DNA of 64,000 nt from Streptococcus mitis (GCF_001281025.1 NZ_CP012646.1:1207001-1271000), one strand, 5' to 3'; shown: positions 37,045 to 50,230, counted from the first letter of the stretch. Numbers and translations: made by a program. The notes: generated by a model not told the origin, from the letters alone.

Positions 37045-38223
37045 ATGAATCGCTATGCAGTACAGTTGATTAGTCGCGGAGCTGTTAACAAGATAGGGAA
37101 TATGCTCTATGATTATGGAAATAGTGTCTGGTTGGCTTCCATGGGGGCCATAGGCCAGACTGTTTTAGGAATGTATCAGATTTCTGAACTCGTCACATCT
37201 ATTCTCGTAAATCCCTTTGGCGGAGTCATTTCAGACCGTTTTTCTCGTCGTAAGATTTTAATGGCGGCAGACCTTGTTTGTGGGATTCTTTGTCTGGCTA
37301 TTTCTTTTATAAGGAATGACAGCTGGATGATTGGAGCTTTGATTTTTGCCAATATTGTTCAGGCTATTGCTTTTGCCTTTTCTAGACCAGCAAATAAGGC
37401 CATTATCACCGAATTGGTAGAGAAGGATGAACTGGTCCTCTACAATTCTCGTTTGGAGTTGGTCTTGCAGGTTGTCAGCGTGAGTTCTCCTGTACTTTCT
37501 TTTCTTGTTTTACAATTCTCAAGTCTCCATCTGACGCTCTTACTAGATGCTTTGACTTTTTTTATAGCATTTGTTCTAGTGGCCTTACTTCCAAAAGAAG
37601 AACCAATGGTTCAAGATAAGAAACTTTTTACTGGTAAAGATATTTTTGCAGATATCAAAGATGGCTTGCACTATATCTGGCATCAAAAAGAGATTTTCTT
37701 TCTCCTGTTAGTGGCTTCCAGCGTTAATTTCTTTTTTGCGGCTTTTGAGTTTTTGCTTCCTTTTTCAAATAAACTATATGGAGTAGAAGGAGCTTATGCG
37801 ACTATCTTAACCATGGGTGCGATTGGCTCAATTATAGGAGCACTGATAGCAAATAAATTTAAATCAAGTATGAATACACTTTTGTTCTTATTGATTTTAA
37901 CAGGAGTAGGAGTTTTCATGATGGGTTTGCCACTGCCCAATATTTTAACCTTTTCTGGAAACCTGATTTGTGAACTCTTTATGACGATTTTTAATATTCA
38001 CTTCTTTACACAGGTACAGACCAAGATTGATGGAGAATATCTGGGTAGGGTATTGAGTACCATTTTTACACTGGCAATTCTCTTTATGCCGATTGCGAAA
38101 GGTTTGATGACCTTTCTTCCAAGTGTCCATCTTTATTCTTTCTTGATTATTGGACTTGGAGTTGTAGCCTTATCTTTCTTAGCTCTCGGATATGTTCGAA
38201 CTCATTTTGAAAAAGAGACATAA
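37045..38223 (+). CDS. MFS transporter
   Basis: A 392-residue major facilitator with ten to twelve hydrophobic segments. The family loop 2-3 motif is present as GGVISDRFSRRKIL (near residue 58-71). Overall form is close to the drug/siderophore exporter group (EntS/MefA-like), but the substrate cannot be told. The Rgg regulator immediately upstream suggests controlled expression. A hairpin that overlaps the ligA promoter follows. Confidence 0.85.
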   Translation: MNRYAVQLISRGAVNKIGNMLYDYGNSVWLASMGAIGQTVLGMYQISELVTSILVNPFGGVISDRFSRRKILMAADLVCGILCLAISFIRNDSWMIGALIFANIVQAIAFAFSRPANKAIITELVEKDELVLYNSRLELVLQVVSVSSPVLSFLVLQFSSLHLTLLLDALTFFIAFVLVALLPKEEPMVQDKKLFTGKDIFADIKDGLHYIWHQKEIFFLLLVASSVNFFFAAFEFLLPFSNKLYGVEGAYATILTMGAIGSIIGALIANKFKSSMNTLLFLLILTGVGVFMMGLPLPNILTFSGNLICELFMTIFNIHFFTQVQTKIDGEYLGRVLSTIFTLAILFMPIAKGLMTFLPSVHLYSFLIIGLGVVALSFLALGYVRTHFEKET

Positions 38224-38279
38224 GTTTGCTTGGACTTCAAAAATAATTCCAATCTAAGTGTTTTTTTCGCCCTTCTCGT

Positions 38280-40274
<1,995 letters not shown>

Positions 40275-40427
40275 AGAATAGTAGAAGGCTAGATGTTAGA
40301 TAGTCTGAAACTGTCTATCCTGAAGTGTTTTGACATGAATTGAGTCTATCTTGAGTCAGAAATTAAATTGCTGAATCTATCAGCACCACATAAAAAATTA
40401 AATTAAAATTAGAAATTAGGAAAAGAA

Positions 40428-42713
40428 ATGTTAAATTACCCTGTAGTCATCCATTTTCATCGAAAAAACGGGGATTATGCAGCCTGTTCATTTAGTAGAA
40501 AACAGGCGGACAATGTTGAAAAATTGTATTATGAAAATAACTTTTTTGGAGCAAAGTTCTCCTTCACAGTTACAAGTCAAGAAAAGTTAGAAAACCTGAA
40601 GTTTTCTGTCGAGATTGATGGGACAGTTAAGGAATATTCCGTGCGTTATAACTACTATCCGCTTCTGACAGAAGTTTGGATTTTAGAGGGCGACGAGACT
40701 GTTTATTATTCTGAAAACCCAGCCATTGCTAGTCCTTACTACAAAGATCAAAATCCATTTGCTTTTGATAGAGCAATACATAGCGCTAGTTTTGATCACC
40801 ACTGGGGCTACCAAGGAGAACTAGGTTACAGTCTTTCAGATTATCAGACTAGCTTTAAACTTTGGGCTCCTACGGCTACTGCTGTACAGGTGGTTGTCTA
40901 CGAAAATACCAGCAACGACGCTCCGATTTGGAAAACCTTTAATCTAGAGCGTGGTAATAGCTATTCATACAGTCATAAGTACAATACCATTGGTGTTTGG
41001 AGTCTAGACTTAGATGAAAATCTTGCTGGCAAGGCTTATCAGTATCAGATTGACTTTCCTCACCACCAGACTGTGACGAGAGATCCTTACACGATTGCCA
41101 CAAGTCCTGACGGCAAACGTTCCGTAATTCTTTCTCATCAAGACAGACAAGTAGAAGGATTTGTGGTCAAACATGGAACAGAAGCGCCTTGGCGTTTGGA
41201 AAATCCATGTAAAGCAGTTATCTGTGAAATGCATATCCGAGATTTAACCAAATCTCCGACCTCTGGAGTTGCAGAGCATCTCCGTGGAACCTTCCTTGGT
41301 GCTGCCCAGACTGGAACTGTAAACCAATTCGGACAAGCAACCGCCTTTGACTATATCAAAGAACTTGGCTGCAACTATGTTCAACTCCAGCCTATCTTTG
41401 ATCGCCATAAGGAATACGATGAGGATGGAAATGTAACCTATAACTGGGGTTATGACCCTCAAAACTACAATGCACCAGAACCAAGTTTTTCTAGTAATCC
41501 AGATGATCCAGGGCAGGTCATTCGTGATTTGAAGACCATGGTTCAAGCCTATCACGATGCGGGGATTGGTGTCATTATGGACGTGGTTTATAATCACACC
41601 TTTTCAACGGTTGATGCACCTTTCCAAACAACTGTCCCTGATTACTACTATCGTATGAATCCAGACGGTACCTTCCAGAATGGAACAGGTGTTGGAAATG
41701 AAACAGCCAGTGAACACGAAATGTTCCGCAAGTACATGATTGATTCTCTTCTATACTGGGTACAGGAATACAATATTGACGGCTTCCGTTTTGACTTGAT
41801 GGGTATTCATGATGTCAAAACCATGCAAGCGATTCGTTGGGCGCTAGATGAGGTTGATCCCCGTATTATCACTTATGGAGAAGGCTGGGATATGGGAACA
41901 GGTCTTGCAACTTATGATAAGGCCAAGAAGGATAATGCCTACCAAATGCCAAATATCGGATTCTTCAATGATAATCAGCGTGATGCGGTCAAAGGAGGAG
42001 AAGTTTATGGTGCAATCAAGTCAGGATTTGTAAGTGGTGCAGCCACTGAACCAATCATTGCCAAGGCCATTCTTGGTAGCCGAGAATTGGGTTCTTATCT
42101 CAGTCCAAACCAGGTTCTCAACTATGTTGAAGCCCATGACAATTACAATCTTCATGATTTGTTGGCGACTCTTCATCCTGATCAAAGTTCAGACCAGATT
42201 ATGTGCAAGGTTGAGACGGCGACAGTAATGAACCTTCTCATGCAAGGAATGTCCTTTATGGAAATTGGCCAAGAATTTGGTCGAACCAAATTAATTCCGA
42301 CGGGTGAACATGGACAACTCACTTCGGCAGACCGAGAACGTGCTATGAATAGTTACAACGCTCCTGACAGTGTTAACCAAATAAACTGGGATTTAATCAA
42401 TGAAAGACAAGAAAGCATTGACTTTGTCCGTCAAATTATTCGACTGAAAACACAGACTAGCGCCTTTTCTTATCCTACATACGAAGAAGTTTACCGTCAT
42501 GTCTTTGTTCACACAGCTGCAGAAAATAGCGGATGGATTGTTTACGAGATTCACGGGGGGCCAGAACATCTATTGGTAGTATTCAATGCCAAGGGAACTT
42601 CCTTATACTTTGAAAATGCAGGAAATCTAGAAATGCTTGTGACCAATAGTCGTTCGAAACAAGAAAATGTCATTGATGATACTAGTGTCGCAGTGCTAAA
42701 AGTACTCTCTTAA
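40428..42713 (+). CDS. pulA: Type I pullulanase
   Basis: Cleaves alpha-1,6 branches of pullulan, glycogen or starch dextrins. The 761-residue protein has an N-terminal beta-sandwich (1-135), a CBM48-like domain (about 140-250), and a GH13 barrel with the YNWGYDP signature of type I pullulanases, VVYNH, nucleophile Asp456 in GFRFDLMG, Glu485 in GEGW and the AHDNYN segment. It has no signal peptide or LPXTG, so it is cytosolic, suited to debranching stored glycogen. The 153-base upstream gap contains a weak hairpin but no promoter I trust. Confidence 0.95.
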   Translation: MLNYPVVIHFHRKNGDYAACSFSRKQADNVEKLYYENNFFGAKFSFTVTSQEKLENLKFSVEIDGTVKEYSVRYNYYPLLTEVWILEGDETVYYSENPAIASPYYKDQNPFAFDRAIHSASFDHHWGYQGELGYSLSDYQTSFKLWAPTATAVQVVVYENTSNDAPIWKTFNLERGNSYSYSHKYNTIGVWSLDLDENLAGKAYQYQIDFPHHQTVTRDPYTIATSPDGKRSVILSHQDRQVEGFVVKHGTEAPWRLENPCKAVICEMHIRDLTKSPTSGVAEHLRGTFLGAAQTGTVNQFGQATAFDYIKELGCNYVQLQPIFDRHKEYDEDGNVTYNWGYDPQNYNAPEPSFSSNPDDPGQVIRDLKTMVQAYHDAGIGVIMDVVYNHTFSTVDAPFQTTVPDYYYRMNPDGTFQNGTGVGNETASEHEMFRKYMIDSLLYWVQEYNIDGFRFDLMGIHDVKTMQAIRWALDEVDPRIITYGEGWDMGTGLATYDKAKKDNAYQMPNIGFFNDNQRDAVKGGEVYGAIKSGFVSGAATEPIIAKAILGSRELGSYLSPNQVLNYVEAHDNYNLHDLLATLHPDQSSDQIMCKVETATVMNLLMQGMSFMEIGQEFGRTKLIPTGEHGQLTSADRERAMNSYNAPDSVNQINWDLINERQESIDFVRQIIRLKTQTSAFSYPTYEEVYRHVFVHTAAENSGWIVYEIHGGPEHLLVVFNAKGTSLYFENAGNLEMLVTNSRSKQENVIDDTSVAVLKVLS

Positions 42714-42724
42714 ATGCATAAACT

Positions 42725-42753
42725 AAAAAGGGTTAGATTGTCTAATCCTTTTT
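42725..42753 (+). terminator. pulA terminator
   Basis: Arms AAAAAGGGTTAGA and TCTAATCCTTTTT pair over 13 bases (one wobble) with a 3-base loop. It starts 11 bases after the pulA stop. Confidence 0.9.
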
Positions 42754-42849
42754 ATCATTTATAAGTTTTCAATGAAGATTAGAATCAAGTTTCAAATAGT
42801 TTGAAAAACCAAGCTTGTGAAAATAATCTCAAAAAAATTGCAAAAAGGG

Positions 42850-42877
42850 TTGTAATTTTCTGAAAATTTGGTAAAAT
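42850..42877 (+). promoter_or_regulatory. gapN promoter
   Basis: -35 TTGTAA (42850-42855), 16-base spacer, -10 TAAAAT (42872-42877) with TGG upstream (extended). Confidence 0.7.
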
Positions 42878-42908
42878 ATATCTTAATCATTTTCAGGAGG
42901 ACGAGAAT

Positions 42909-44333
42909 TTGACAAGATATCAGAATTTAGTAAATGGAAAATGGAAATCAGCTGAAAAAGAAATTACGATTTATTCACCAATAAACCAAGAAGAATTAGG
43001 GACTGTTCCAGCTATGACTCAGGCAGAAGTAGATGAGGCTATGAAAGCTGCGCGTGCAGCCCTGCCAGCTTGGCGAGCTTTATCAGCAGTTGAACGTGCG
43101 GCTTATTTGCACAAAACAGCAGCTATTTTAGAACGTGATAAGGAAGAAATTGGTACTATACTTGCCAAAGAAGTGGCAAAGGGAATTAAAGCAGCTATTG
43201 GAGAAGTGGTGCGTACCGCAGACTTGATTCGCTATGCTGCTGAGGAAGGTCTCCGTATCACTGGACAAGCAATGGAAGGTGGCGGTTTTGAAGCAGCAAG
43301 TAAAAATAAATTGGCCGTTGTTCGTCGCGAGCCAGTTGGTGTCGTGCTGGCTATCGCTCCCTTTAATTATCCAGTTAATTTATCTGCTTCTAAAATTGCA
43401 CCTGCCTTGATTGCAGGGAATGTAGTCATGTTTAAGCCACCAACACAAGGTTCTATTTCTGGGCTCTTGTTGGCTAAAGCGTTTGAAGAAGCAGGGATTC
43501 CGGCTGGTGTTTTCAATACCATTACGGGTCGTGGTTCAGAAATTGGGGATTATATCATTGAACACAAAGAAGTCAACTTCATCAACTTTACAGGTTCAAC
43601 TCCTATCGGAGAACGTATTGGTCGTTTAGCTGGTATGCGTCCAATCATGTTGGAGCTTGGTGGGAAAGATGCAGCCTTAGTACTAGAAGATGCAGATTTG
43701 GAACATGCTGCCAAGCAAATTGTTGCGGGTGCCTTTAGCTATTCAGGTCAACGTTGCACAGCCATTAAACGTGTTATTGTTATCGAAAGTGTAGCAGATA
43801 CACTAGCTGCTTTGCTTCAAGCAGAGGTTACTAAATTAACAGTTGGCGATCCATTCGACAATGCTGATATCACACCAGTTATCGACAATGCTTCAGCAGA
43901 CTTTATTTGGGGCTTGATTGATGATGCACAAGAAAAAGGTGCTCAGGCTCTTACACCAATCAAACGCGAAGGCAATCTTCTATGGCCAGTGCTTTTTGAC
44001 CAAGTTACAAAAGATATGAAAGTGGCATGGGAAGAGCCATTTGGTCCTGTTTTACCAATTATCCGTGTGGCTAGTGTAGAGGAAGCCATTGCCTTTGCCA
44101 ACGAATCTGAATTCGGCCTTCAATCCTCAGTCTTTACAAATGATTTCAAAAAAGCATTTGAAATTGCTGAAAAACTTGAAGTGGGTACAGTTCATATAAA
44201 TAATAAAACCCAGCGTGGTCCAGATAATTTCCCATTCCTTGGTGTCAAAGGTTCTGGCGCTGGAGTGCAAGGAATTAAATATAGTATTGAAGCGATGACA
44301 AATGTCAAATCCATTGTTTTTGATGTGAAATGA
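42909..44333 (+). CDS. gapN: NADP-dependent non-phosphorylating glyceraldehyde-3-phosphate dehydrogenase
   Basis: Oxidises glyceraldehyde-3-phosphate directly to 3-phosphoglycerate, giving NADPH instead of ATP. In streptococci it is a major NADPH source. The 474-residue aldehyde dehydrogenase has the FTGSTPIGERIG nucleotide turn near residue 225, the general base glutamate in LELGGKDAAL near 250 and the catalytic cysteine in YSGQRCTAIK near 284. The start is TTG, supported by AGGAGG 7 bases before. A terminator ends it. Confidence 0.97.
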   Translation: MTRYQNLVNGKWKSAEKEITIYSPINQEELGTVPAMTQAEVDEAMKAARAALPAWRALSAVERAAYLHKTAAILERDKEEIGTILAKEVAKGIKAAIGEVVRTADLIRYAAEEGLRITGQAMEGGGFEAASKNKLAVVRREPVGVVLAIAPFNYPVNLSASKIAPALIAGNVVMFKPPTQGSISGLLLAKAFEEAGIPAGVFNTITGRGSEIGDYIIEHKEVNFINFTGSTPIGERIGRLAGMRPIMLELGGKDAALVLEDADLEHAAKQIVAGAFSYSGQRCTAIKRVIVIESVADTLAALLQAEVTKLTVGDPFDNADITPVIDNASADFIWGLIDDAQEKGAQALTPIKREGNLLWPVLFDQVTKDMKVAWEEPFGPVLPIIRVASVEEAIAFANESEFGLQSSVFTNDFKKAFEIAEKLEVGTVHINNKTQRGPDNFPFLGVKGSGAGVQGIKYSIEAMTNVKSIVFDVK

Positions 44334-44339
44334 AATGTA

Positions 44340-44374
44340 AAATCAGGAGATTCGTTTCCTGATTTATTTTTTTA
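44340..44374 (+). terminator. gapN terminator
   Basis: Arms AAATCAGGA and TCCTGATTT with an 8-base loop, followed by ATTTTTTTTA. Perfect 9-bp stem. Confidence 0.9.
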
Positions 44375-44539
44375 CTTAAAATTATATTTTTGTTAGCTAA
44401 ATAACGAACTTTATGATAGTATTATAAAAAAACAATTCGTTTTCAAAGCGTTTCTGAAAATTTCTTGATTTACAAGTGAACACATCAGTGAATTTGTTGA
44501 AGACTTTCAAAAGATTTTTTTGCAAATTCCGTAATTTAC

Positions 44540-44568
44540 TTGAATCTTCCCTAAAAAGGTAGTATAAT
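44540..44568 (+). promoter_or_regulatory. glgBCDA promoter
   Basis: -35 TTGAAT (44540-44545), 17-base spacer, -10 TATAAT (44563-44568). A CcpA-like site overlaps the expected transcription start. Confidence 0.8.
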
Positions 44569-44576
44569 AAATCTAT

Positions 44577-44590
44577 AGAAAACGCTTACA
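44577..44590 (+). promoter_or_regulatory. Candidate CcpA (cre) site at the glgB transcription start
   Basis: AGAAAACGCTTACA agrees with the cre pattern TGAAAACGCTTTCA at 12 of 14 positions, with the central CG and flanks intact. It covers about +3 to +16, where CcpA acts as a roadblock. A weaker candidate lies at 44443-44456. Glycogen synthesis is a known CcpA target in Firmicutes. Confidence 0.55.
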
Positions 44591-44605
44591 GAAATAGGAG
44601 GGTGT

Positions 44606-46534
44606 ATGGATAAGAATAATGCTTTAAAAACCTTTATGACAGGTGAAAATTTTCACCTCCAGCACTATCTGGGAGCTCATAGGGAAGAAAAAAATGGAGA
44701 GTATGGCTATACTTTTCGCGTGTGGGCGCCTAATGCTCAGGCTGTTCACTTGGTAGGGGATTTCACCAATTGGGTTGAAAATCAAATTTTGATGGAACGG
44801 AATGAATTTGGAGTCTGGGAAGTCTTTACCAGTCTTGCTCAAGAAGGCCAAATTTATAAGTACCATATCACGCGTGCAAATGGTCATCAGCTGATGAAGA
44901 TTGACCCTTTGGCTGTTCGATATGAGGCACGACCTGGTACTGGGGCTATTTTAACAGATATTCCAGAAAAGAAATGGAAGGATGGTCTCTGGCTAGCTCG
45001 TAGAAAACGCTTGAGCTTTGAAGAGCGTCCTGTTAATATTTACGAGGCTCATGCTGGCTCTTGGAAGAGAAATCCTGATGGCAGCCCCTATAGTTTTGCT
45101 CAATTGAAAGATGAACTCATTCCTTACTTGGTTGAGATGAATTATACTCACATTGAGTTTATGCCCCTGATGTCTCACCCTCTCGGTTTGAGTTGGGGCT
45201 ATCAGCTTATGGGTTACTTTGCTCTAGAGCATGCCTATGGTCGTCCTGAAGAGTTTCAAGATTTTGTTGAGGAATGTCACTTAAACAATATTGGGGTTAT
45301 TGTGGACTGGGTACCTGGTCATTTCACCATTAATGATGATGCCTTAGCTTATTATGACGGGACACCGACTTTTGAGTACCAAGACCATAATAAGGCTCAT
45401 AACTATGGTTGGGGCGCTCTCAATTTTGACCTTGGAAAAAATGAAGTCCAGTCCTTCTTGATTTCTAGTATTAAGTTTTGGATTGACTTTTACCATCTAG
45501 ATGGTATTCGTGTGGATGCTGTCAGCAATATACTCTATTTAGACTACGATGATGCTCCATGGACACCTAATAAAGATGGTGGGAATCTCAACTATGAGGG
45601 ATATTATTTCCTTCAACGCTTGAATGATGTGATTAAACTAGTTCATCCAGATGTGATGATGATTGCAGAAGAAAGTTCATCAGCTACTCAGATTACTGAC
45701 ACTAAGGATTCAGATGGTCTAGGATTTGACTACAAGTGGAATATGGGCTGGATGAATGATATCCTCCGATTCTACGAAGAAGATCCGATTTACCGTAAAT
45801 ATGACTTTAATCTGGTGACTTTCAGCTTTATGTATGTCTTCAAGGAAAACTATCTCCTACCATTCTCGCACGATGAAGTGGTTCATGGCAAGAAGAGTAT
45901 GATGCACAAGATGTGGGGAGATCGCTACAATCAATTTGCAGGCTTGCGCAATCTCTACACTTACCAAATTTGTCACCCAGGCAAAAAATTGCTTTTCATG
46001 GGTAGTGAATATGGGCAATTCCTAGAATGGAAATCTGAAGAACAGTTGGAATGGTCAAACCTAGAAGATCCAATGAATGCTAAGATGAAGTATTTCACTT
46101 CTCAGCTAAACCAGTTTTACAAAGACCACCGCTGTCTGTGGGAAATTGATACTAGCTATGATGGCATTGAAATCATTGATGCGGATAATCGAGACCAGAG
46201 TGTTCTTTCCTTCATCCGTAAGGGTAAGAAGGATGATATGTTAGTCTGTATCTTTAATATGGCACCTGTTGAACGAAAAGATTTTACAATCGGATTGCCT
46301 GTCGCAGGGATTTATGAAGAAGTCTGGAATACTGAGTTAGAAGAGTGGGGAGGCGTGTGGAAAGAACATAATCAAACTGTTCAAACGCAAGAAGGACTAT
46401 GGAAAGATTATGAGCACACTTTAACATTTACCCTACCGGCTATGGGAGCAAGTGTTTGGAAAATCAAACGTCGATTGAAACCTACTAAAACCGTCACAAG
46501 TAAAAACCAAAAAGGAGTAGAAAATGAAGAATGA
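44606..46534 (+). CDS. glgB: 1,4-alpha-glucan branching enzyme
   Basis: Adds alpha-1,6 branches to growing glycogen. The 642-residue GH13 enzyme has an N-terminal CBM48 (about 30-115, [18 protein letters not shown]), then a catalytic barrel with DWVPGHF, nucleophile Asp304 in GIRVDAVS, the AEESS acid/base segment at 354-358 and [10 protein letters not shown]. The first gene of glgBCDA; an AGGAGGG site precedes the ATG. It overlaps glgC by 11 bases. Confidence 0.97.
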   Translation: MDKNNALKTFMTGENFHLQHYLGAHREEKNGEYGYTFRVWAPNAQAVHLVGDFTNWVENQILMERNEFGVWEVFTSLAQEGQIYKYHITRANGHQLMKIDPLAVRYEARPGTGAILTDIPEKKWKDGLWLARRKRLSFEERPVNIYEAHAGSWKRNPDGSPYSFAQLKDELIPYLVEMNYTHIEFMPLMSHPLGLSWGYQLMGYFALEHAYGRPEEFQDFVEECHLNNIGVIVDWVPGHFTINDDALAYYDGTPTFEYQDHNKAHNYGWGALNFDLGKNEVQSFLISSIKFWIDFYHLDGIRVDAVSNILYLDYDDAPWTPNKDGGNLNYEGYYFLQRLNDVIKLVHPDVMMIAEESSSATQITDTKDSDGLGFDYKWNMGWMNDILRFYEEDPIYRKYDFNLVTFSFMYVFKENYLLPFSHDEVVHGKKSMMHKMWGDRYNQFAGLRNLYTYQICHPGKKLLFMGSEYGQFLEWKSEEQLEWSNLEDPMNAKMKYFTSQLNQFYKDHRCLWEIDTSYDGIEIIDADNRDQSVLSFIRKGKKDDMLVCIFNMAPVERKDFTIGLPVAGIYEEVWNTELEEWGGVWKEHNQTVQTQEGLWKDYEHTLTFTLPAMGASVWKIKRRLKPTKTVTSKNQKGVENEE

Positions 46535-47666
46535 AATGTTAGCTTTGATTCTTGCTGGTGGGCAAGGAACTCGTCTCGGTAAACTCACTCAAAGCATCGC
46601 AAAACCAGCTGTGCAATTTGGTGGGCGCTACCGTATCATTGACTTTGCTCTTTCAAACTGTGCCAACTCAGGCATCAACAATGTTGGAGTCATTACCCAG
46701 TACCAACCACTTGCTCTCAACAACCATATTGGTAATGGTTCAAGCTGGGGACTAGACGGTATCAATTCTGGTGTCTCTATTCTTCAACCTTATTCTGCAA
46801 GTGAAGGAAATCGTTGGTTTGAGGGGACTAGCCACGCTATTTACCAAAATATTGATTATATCGACAGTGTCAATCCTGAGTATGTCTTGATTCTCTCTGG
46901 GGACCATATCTACAAAATGGACTATGATGATATGCTTCAGTCTCACAAAGATAATAATGCCAGCTTGACAGTAGCGGTTTTAGACGTCCCTCTTAAAGAA
47001 GCTAGTCGTTTTGGTATTATGAACACAGATGCCAATAACCGCATTGTTGAATTTGAAGAAAAACCAGCTCAACCTAAATCTACAAAAGCTTCTATGGGAA
47101 TTTACATTTTTGATTGGCAACGTCTGCGCAATATGCTTGTTACTGCTGAAAAGAGCAATGTCGATATGTCAGACTTCGGTAAGAATGTCATTCCAAATTA
47201 CCTTGAGTCAGGTGAAAGTGTCTATGCATATGAGTTTAATGGCTACTGGAAAGATGTTGGTACTATTGAGTCACTTTGGGAAGCTAACATGGAATATATT
47301 TCACCAGAAAATGCCTTGGATAGCCGTAACCGTCAATGGAAGATTTACTCAAGAAACTTAATTTCACCACCAAACTTCCTTGGGGCAAATGCTCATGTGG
47401 AAGATTCCTTGGTTGTCGATGGCTGTTTCGTAGATGGAACTGTTAAACATTCTATCCTCTCAACAGGTGCGCAAGTTCGCGAAGGGGCAGAAGTAGTAGA
47501 TTCAGTTATCATGAGTGGTGCAATTGTTGGTCAGGGAGCTAAAATCAAACGTGCCATTATTGGTGAAGGTGCAGTTATTTCTGATGGTGTCGAAATTGAT
47601 GGAACAGAAGAAGTACAAGTTGTAGGATATGATGAAGTAGTGGGGGTAGCAACAGATGAAGATTGA
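46524..47666 (+). CDS. glgC: Glucose-1-phosphate adenylyltransferase, catalytic subunit
   Basis: Makes ADP-glucose from ATP and glucose-1-phosphate, the committed step of glycogen synthesis. The 380-residue protein has the nucleotidyltransferase loop [13 protein letters not shown] at 9-21, the [15 protein letters not shown] stretch, the [10 protein letters not shown] metal/sugar site near 128 and a C-terminal left-handed beta-helix with hexapeptide repeats. It overlaps both neighbours by 11 bases, so the operon is tightly coupled. Confidence 0.96.
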   Translation: MKNEMLALILAGGQGTRLGKLTQSIAKPAVQFGGRYRIIDFALSNCANSGINNVGVITQYQPLALNNHIGNGSSWGLDGINSGVSILQPYSASEGNRWFEGTSHAIYQNIDYIDSVNPEYVLILSGDHIYKMDYDDMLQSHKDNNASLTVAVLDVPLKEASRFGIMNTDANNRIVEFEEKPAQPKSTKASMGIYIFDWQRLRNMLVTAEKSNVDMSDFGKNVIPNYLESGESVYAYEFNGYWKDVGTIESLWEANMEYISPENALDSRNRQWKIYSRNLISPPNFLGANAHVEDSLVVDGCFVDGTVKHSILSTGAQVREGAEVVDSVIMSGAIVGQGAKIKRAIIGEGAVISDGVEIDGTEEVQVVGYDEVVGVATDED

Positions 47667-48795
47667 TAAATATTCTGCCATTTTAGGAAACACAGTTGGT
47701 TTTCATGATATGTCAACACTGACAGATCACCGTCCAGTAGCTAGTTTGCCATTTGGTGGTAAATATCGTTTGATTGACTTCCCGCTTTCAAGTCTTGCTA
47801 ATGCTGGGGTCCGTAGTATTTTTGGTATTTTCCAACAAGACAATATCAGTTCAGTCTTTGACCATATCCGTTCTGGGCGTGAGTGGGGCTTATCAACTCT
47901 TCTTAGCCACTACTATCTTGGTATTTACAATACCCGTGTGGAAAGTAGTACCGTTGGAAAAGAATACTACCAGCAGCTTCTTACTTATTTGAAACGTTCT
48001 GGCTCAAACCAAACAGTGTCACTTAACTGTGATGTTTTGATTAATATTGATCTGAACCAAGTTTTCCATCTACATAGTACAACAAAAGGGCCTATCACTG
48101 TAGTTTATAAAAAACTAGCTAAGAAAGACATTTCAGAAGTAAACGCAATTTTGGAAGTGGATGAAACAGACCATGTTCGTTCTCATAAACTCTTTGATAG
48201 CAAGTCAACAGATGAAGTTTACAATATGTCCACAGATATCTTTGTCGTCGATACACCTTGGTTGATTGAACGCTTAGAAGAAGAAGCTAAGAAAGAACAT
48301 CCAGAGAAGTTGCGCTATGTATTACGGGATTTAGCTGCTAAAGAAGGGGCTTTTGCCTACGAGTACACAGGTTATCTAGCAAATATTCATTCTGTAGAGT
48401 CTTATTACCAAGCTAATAAAGATATGCTTGAATCTCAAAAATTCTACTCTCTCTTTACTCCAAACCAAAAAATTTATACAAAGGTTAAGAATGAAGAACC
48501 GACCTACTATGCTAACACATCGAAGGTAAGCACGTCTCAGTTTGCTTCTGGTAGTATCATTGAGGGGGAAGTGGCTAATTCTGTTCTATCACGTAATATT
48601 CATGTCCATAAGGATAGCTTAGTTAAAGATAGCATCTTATTCCCTCGTGTTGTTATTAGAGAAGGAGCTCAGGTAGAATATGCTATCTTGGATAAGGGTG
48701 TTGAAGTTGCGGACGGAGTTGTGATCCGTGGAACTGCAGAACATCCAGTCGTCGTTAAGAAAGGTAGCAAAGTAACAGAGGATATTCATTCATGA
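47656..48795 (+). CDS. glgD: ADP-glucose pyrophosphorylase regulatory subunit GlgD
   Basis: A 379-residue GlgC paralogue. It keeps the fold ([21 protein letters not shown] and the C-terminal hexapeptide beta-helix), but the N-terminal glycine-rich GGxGxRL loop that binds the nucleotide is missing: the protein begins [19 protein letters not shown]. It is therefore expected to be non-catalytic and to activate GlgC in a mixed tetramer, as shown for other Firmicutes. It overlaps glgC by 11 bases and glgA by 4. Confidence 0.93.
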   Translation: MKIDKYSAILGNTVGFHDMSTLTDHRPVASLPFGGKYRLIDFPLSSLANAGVRSIFGIFQQDNISSVFDHIRSGREWGLSTLLSHYYLGIYNTRVESSTVGKEYYQQLLTYLKRSGSNQTVSLNCDVLINIDLNQVFHLHSTTKGPITVVYKKLAKKDISEVNAILEVDETDHVRSHKLFDSKSTDEVYNMSTDIFVVDTPWLIERLEEEAKKEHPEKLRYVLRDLAAKEGAFAYEYTGYLANIHSVESYYQANKDMLESQKFYSLFTPNQKIYTKVKNEEPTYYANTSKVSTSQFASGSIIEGEVANSVLSRNIHVHKDSLVKDSILFPRVVIREGAQVEYAILDKGVEVADGVVIRGTAEHPVVVKKGSKVTEDIHS

Positions 48796-50225
48796 AAATT
48801 TTATTTGTAGCAGCTGAGGGTGCGCCCTTTTCAAAAACAGGTGGTTTGGGAGACGTCATTGGCGCTCTTCCTAAATCACTGGTAAAAGCGGGACATGAAG
48901 TTGCAGTAATTTTACCCTACTATGACATGGTAGAGGCTAAATTTGGAAATCAGATTGAAGATGTTCTTCAATTTGAGGTGAGTGTTGGTTGGCGCAGACA
49001 GTACTGTGGGATTAAAAAAACCGTCTTAAACGGTGTGACCTTCTACTTTATTGACAACCAATATTATTTCTTCCGTGGTCATGTTTACGGTGATTTTGAC
49101 GATGGGGAACGTTTCGCTTTCTTCCAACTGGCTGCCATTGAGGCTATGGAAAGGATTGACTTTATTCCTGACCTTCTCCATGTTCATGATTACCATACAG
49201 CCATGATTCCTTTCTTGTTGAAGGAAAAATACCGTTGGATTCAAGCCTATCAAGGAATTAAAACTGTTTTAACCATTCATAATTTGGAATTCCAAGGACA
49301 ATTTTCAGAAGGAATGTTATGGGATTTGTTTGGAGTTGGCTTTGAGCGTTATGCTGATGGTACCCTTCGCTGGAACAACTGTCTGAACTGGATGAAAGCT
49401 GGTATTCTTTATGCAGATCGTGTCTCAACCGTTTCACCTAGCTATGCCCATGAAATTATGACCAGTCAGTTCGGATGTAACTTGGATCAGATTCTTCGAA
49501 TGGAGTCTGGCAAGGTATCTGGTATCGTGAACGGGATTGATGCTGACCTGTATAATCCTCAGACGGATGCTCTTTTAGATTATCATTTCAATCAGGAAGA
49601 TTTGTCTGGAAAAGCCCAAAATAAGGCAAAATTGCAAGAGAGAGTTGGCTTGCCAGTTAGAGCTGACGTTCCACTGGTGGGAATTGTTTCTCGTTTGACA
49701 CGCCAAAAAGGTTTTGATGTGGTGGTGGAAAGTCTGCATCATATCTTGCAAAATGATGTTCAGATTGTTCTTTTGGGAACTGGTGATCCAGCCTTTGAAG
49801 GAGCTTTCTCATGGTTTGCTCAGATTTATCCTGACAAGTTATCAGCAAATATTACTTTTGATGTCAAACTTGCTCAAGAAATCTACGCTGCTTGTGACCT
49901 CTTCCTCATGCCGAGTCGTTTCGAACCGTGTGGCTTGTCTCAGATGATGGCTATGTGTTACGGAACCTTGCCATTAGTCCATGAAGTTGGTGGCTTGCGA
50001 GATACCGTTCGCGCTTTCAATCCAATTGAAGGAAGCGGTACTGGCTTTAGCTTTGACAATCTATCTCCTTATTGGTTAAATTGGACTTTCCAAACTGCAT
50101 TGGACTTGTACAGAAACCATCCTGACGTTTGGAGAAACTTACAAAAACAAGCTATGGAGTGTGATTTCTCATGGGATACAGCCTGCAGGTCATACCTTGA
50201 CTTGTACCATAGTTTAGTTAATTAA
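48792..50225 (+). CDS. glgA: Glycogen synthase (ADP-glucose type)
   Basis: Transfers glucose from ADP-glucose to glycogen. The 477-residue GT5 enzyme carries the N-terminal [11 protein letters not shown]-glucose motif (residues 15-22), a HVHDYHT segment near 134, [10 protein letters not shown] near 297 and the C-terminal catalytic EX7E region in [12 protein letters not shown] near 375. It overlaps glgD by ATGA. A hairpin follows 5 bases after the stop. Confidence 0.97.
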   Translation: MKILFVAAEGAPFSKTGGLGDVIGALPKSLVKAGHEVAVILPYYDMVEAKFGNQIEDVLQFEVSVGWRRQYCGIKKTVLNGVTFYFIDNQYYFFRGHVYGDFDDGERFAFFQLAAIEAMERIDFIPDLLHVHDYHTAMIPFLLKEKYRWIQAYQGIKTVLTIHNLEFQGQFSEGMLWDLFGVGFERYADGTLRWNNCLNWMKAGILYADRVSTVSPSYAHEIMTSQFGCNLDQILRMESGKVSGIVNGIDADLYNPQTDALLDYHFNQEDLSGKAQNKAKLQERVGLPVRADVPLVGIVSRLTRQKGFDVVVESLHHILQNDVQIVLLGTGDPAFEGAFSWFAQIYPDKLSANITFDVKLAQEIYAACDLFLMPSRFEPCGLSQMMAMCYGTLPLVHEVGGLRDTVRAFNPIEGSGTGFSFDNLSPYWLNWTFQTALDLYRNHPDVWRNLQKQAMECDFSWDTACRSYLDLYHSLVN

Positions 50226-50230
50226 TAGAT

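Noticed and set aside
42754..42849. Second BOX fragment before gapN
   Set aside because: AATGAAGATTAGAATC only faintly recalls the BOX end; no A module or inverted ends.
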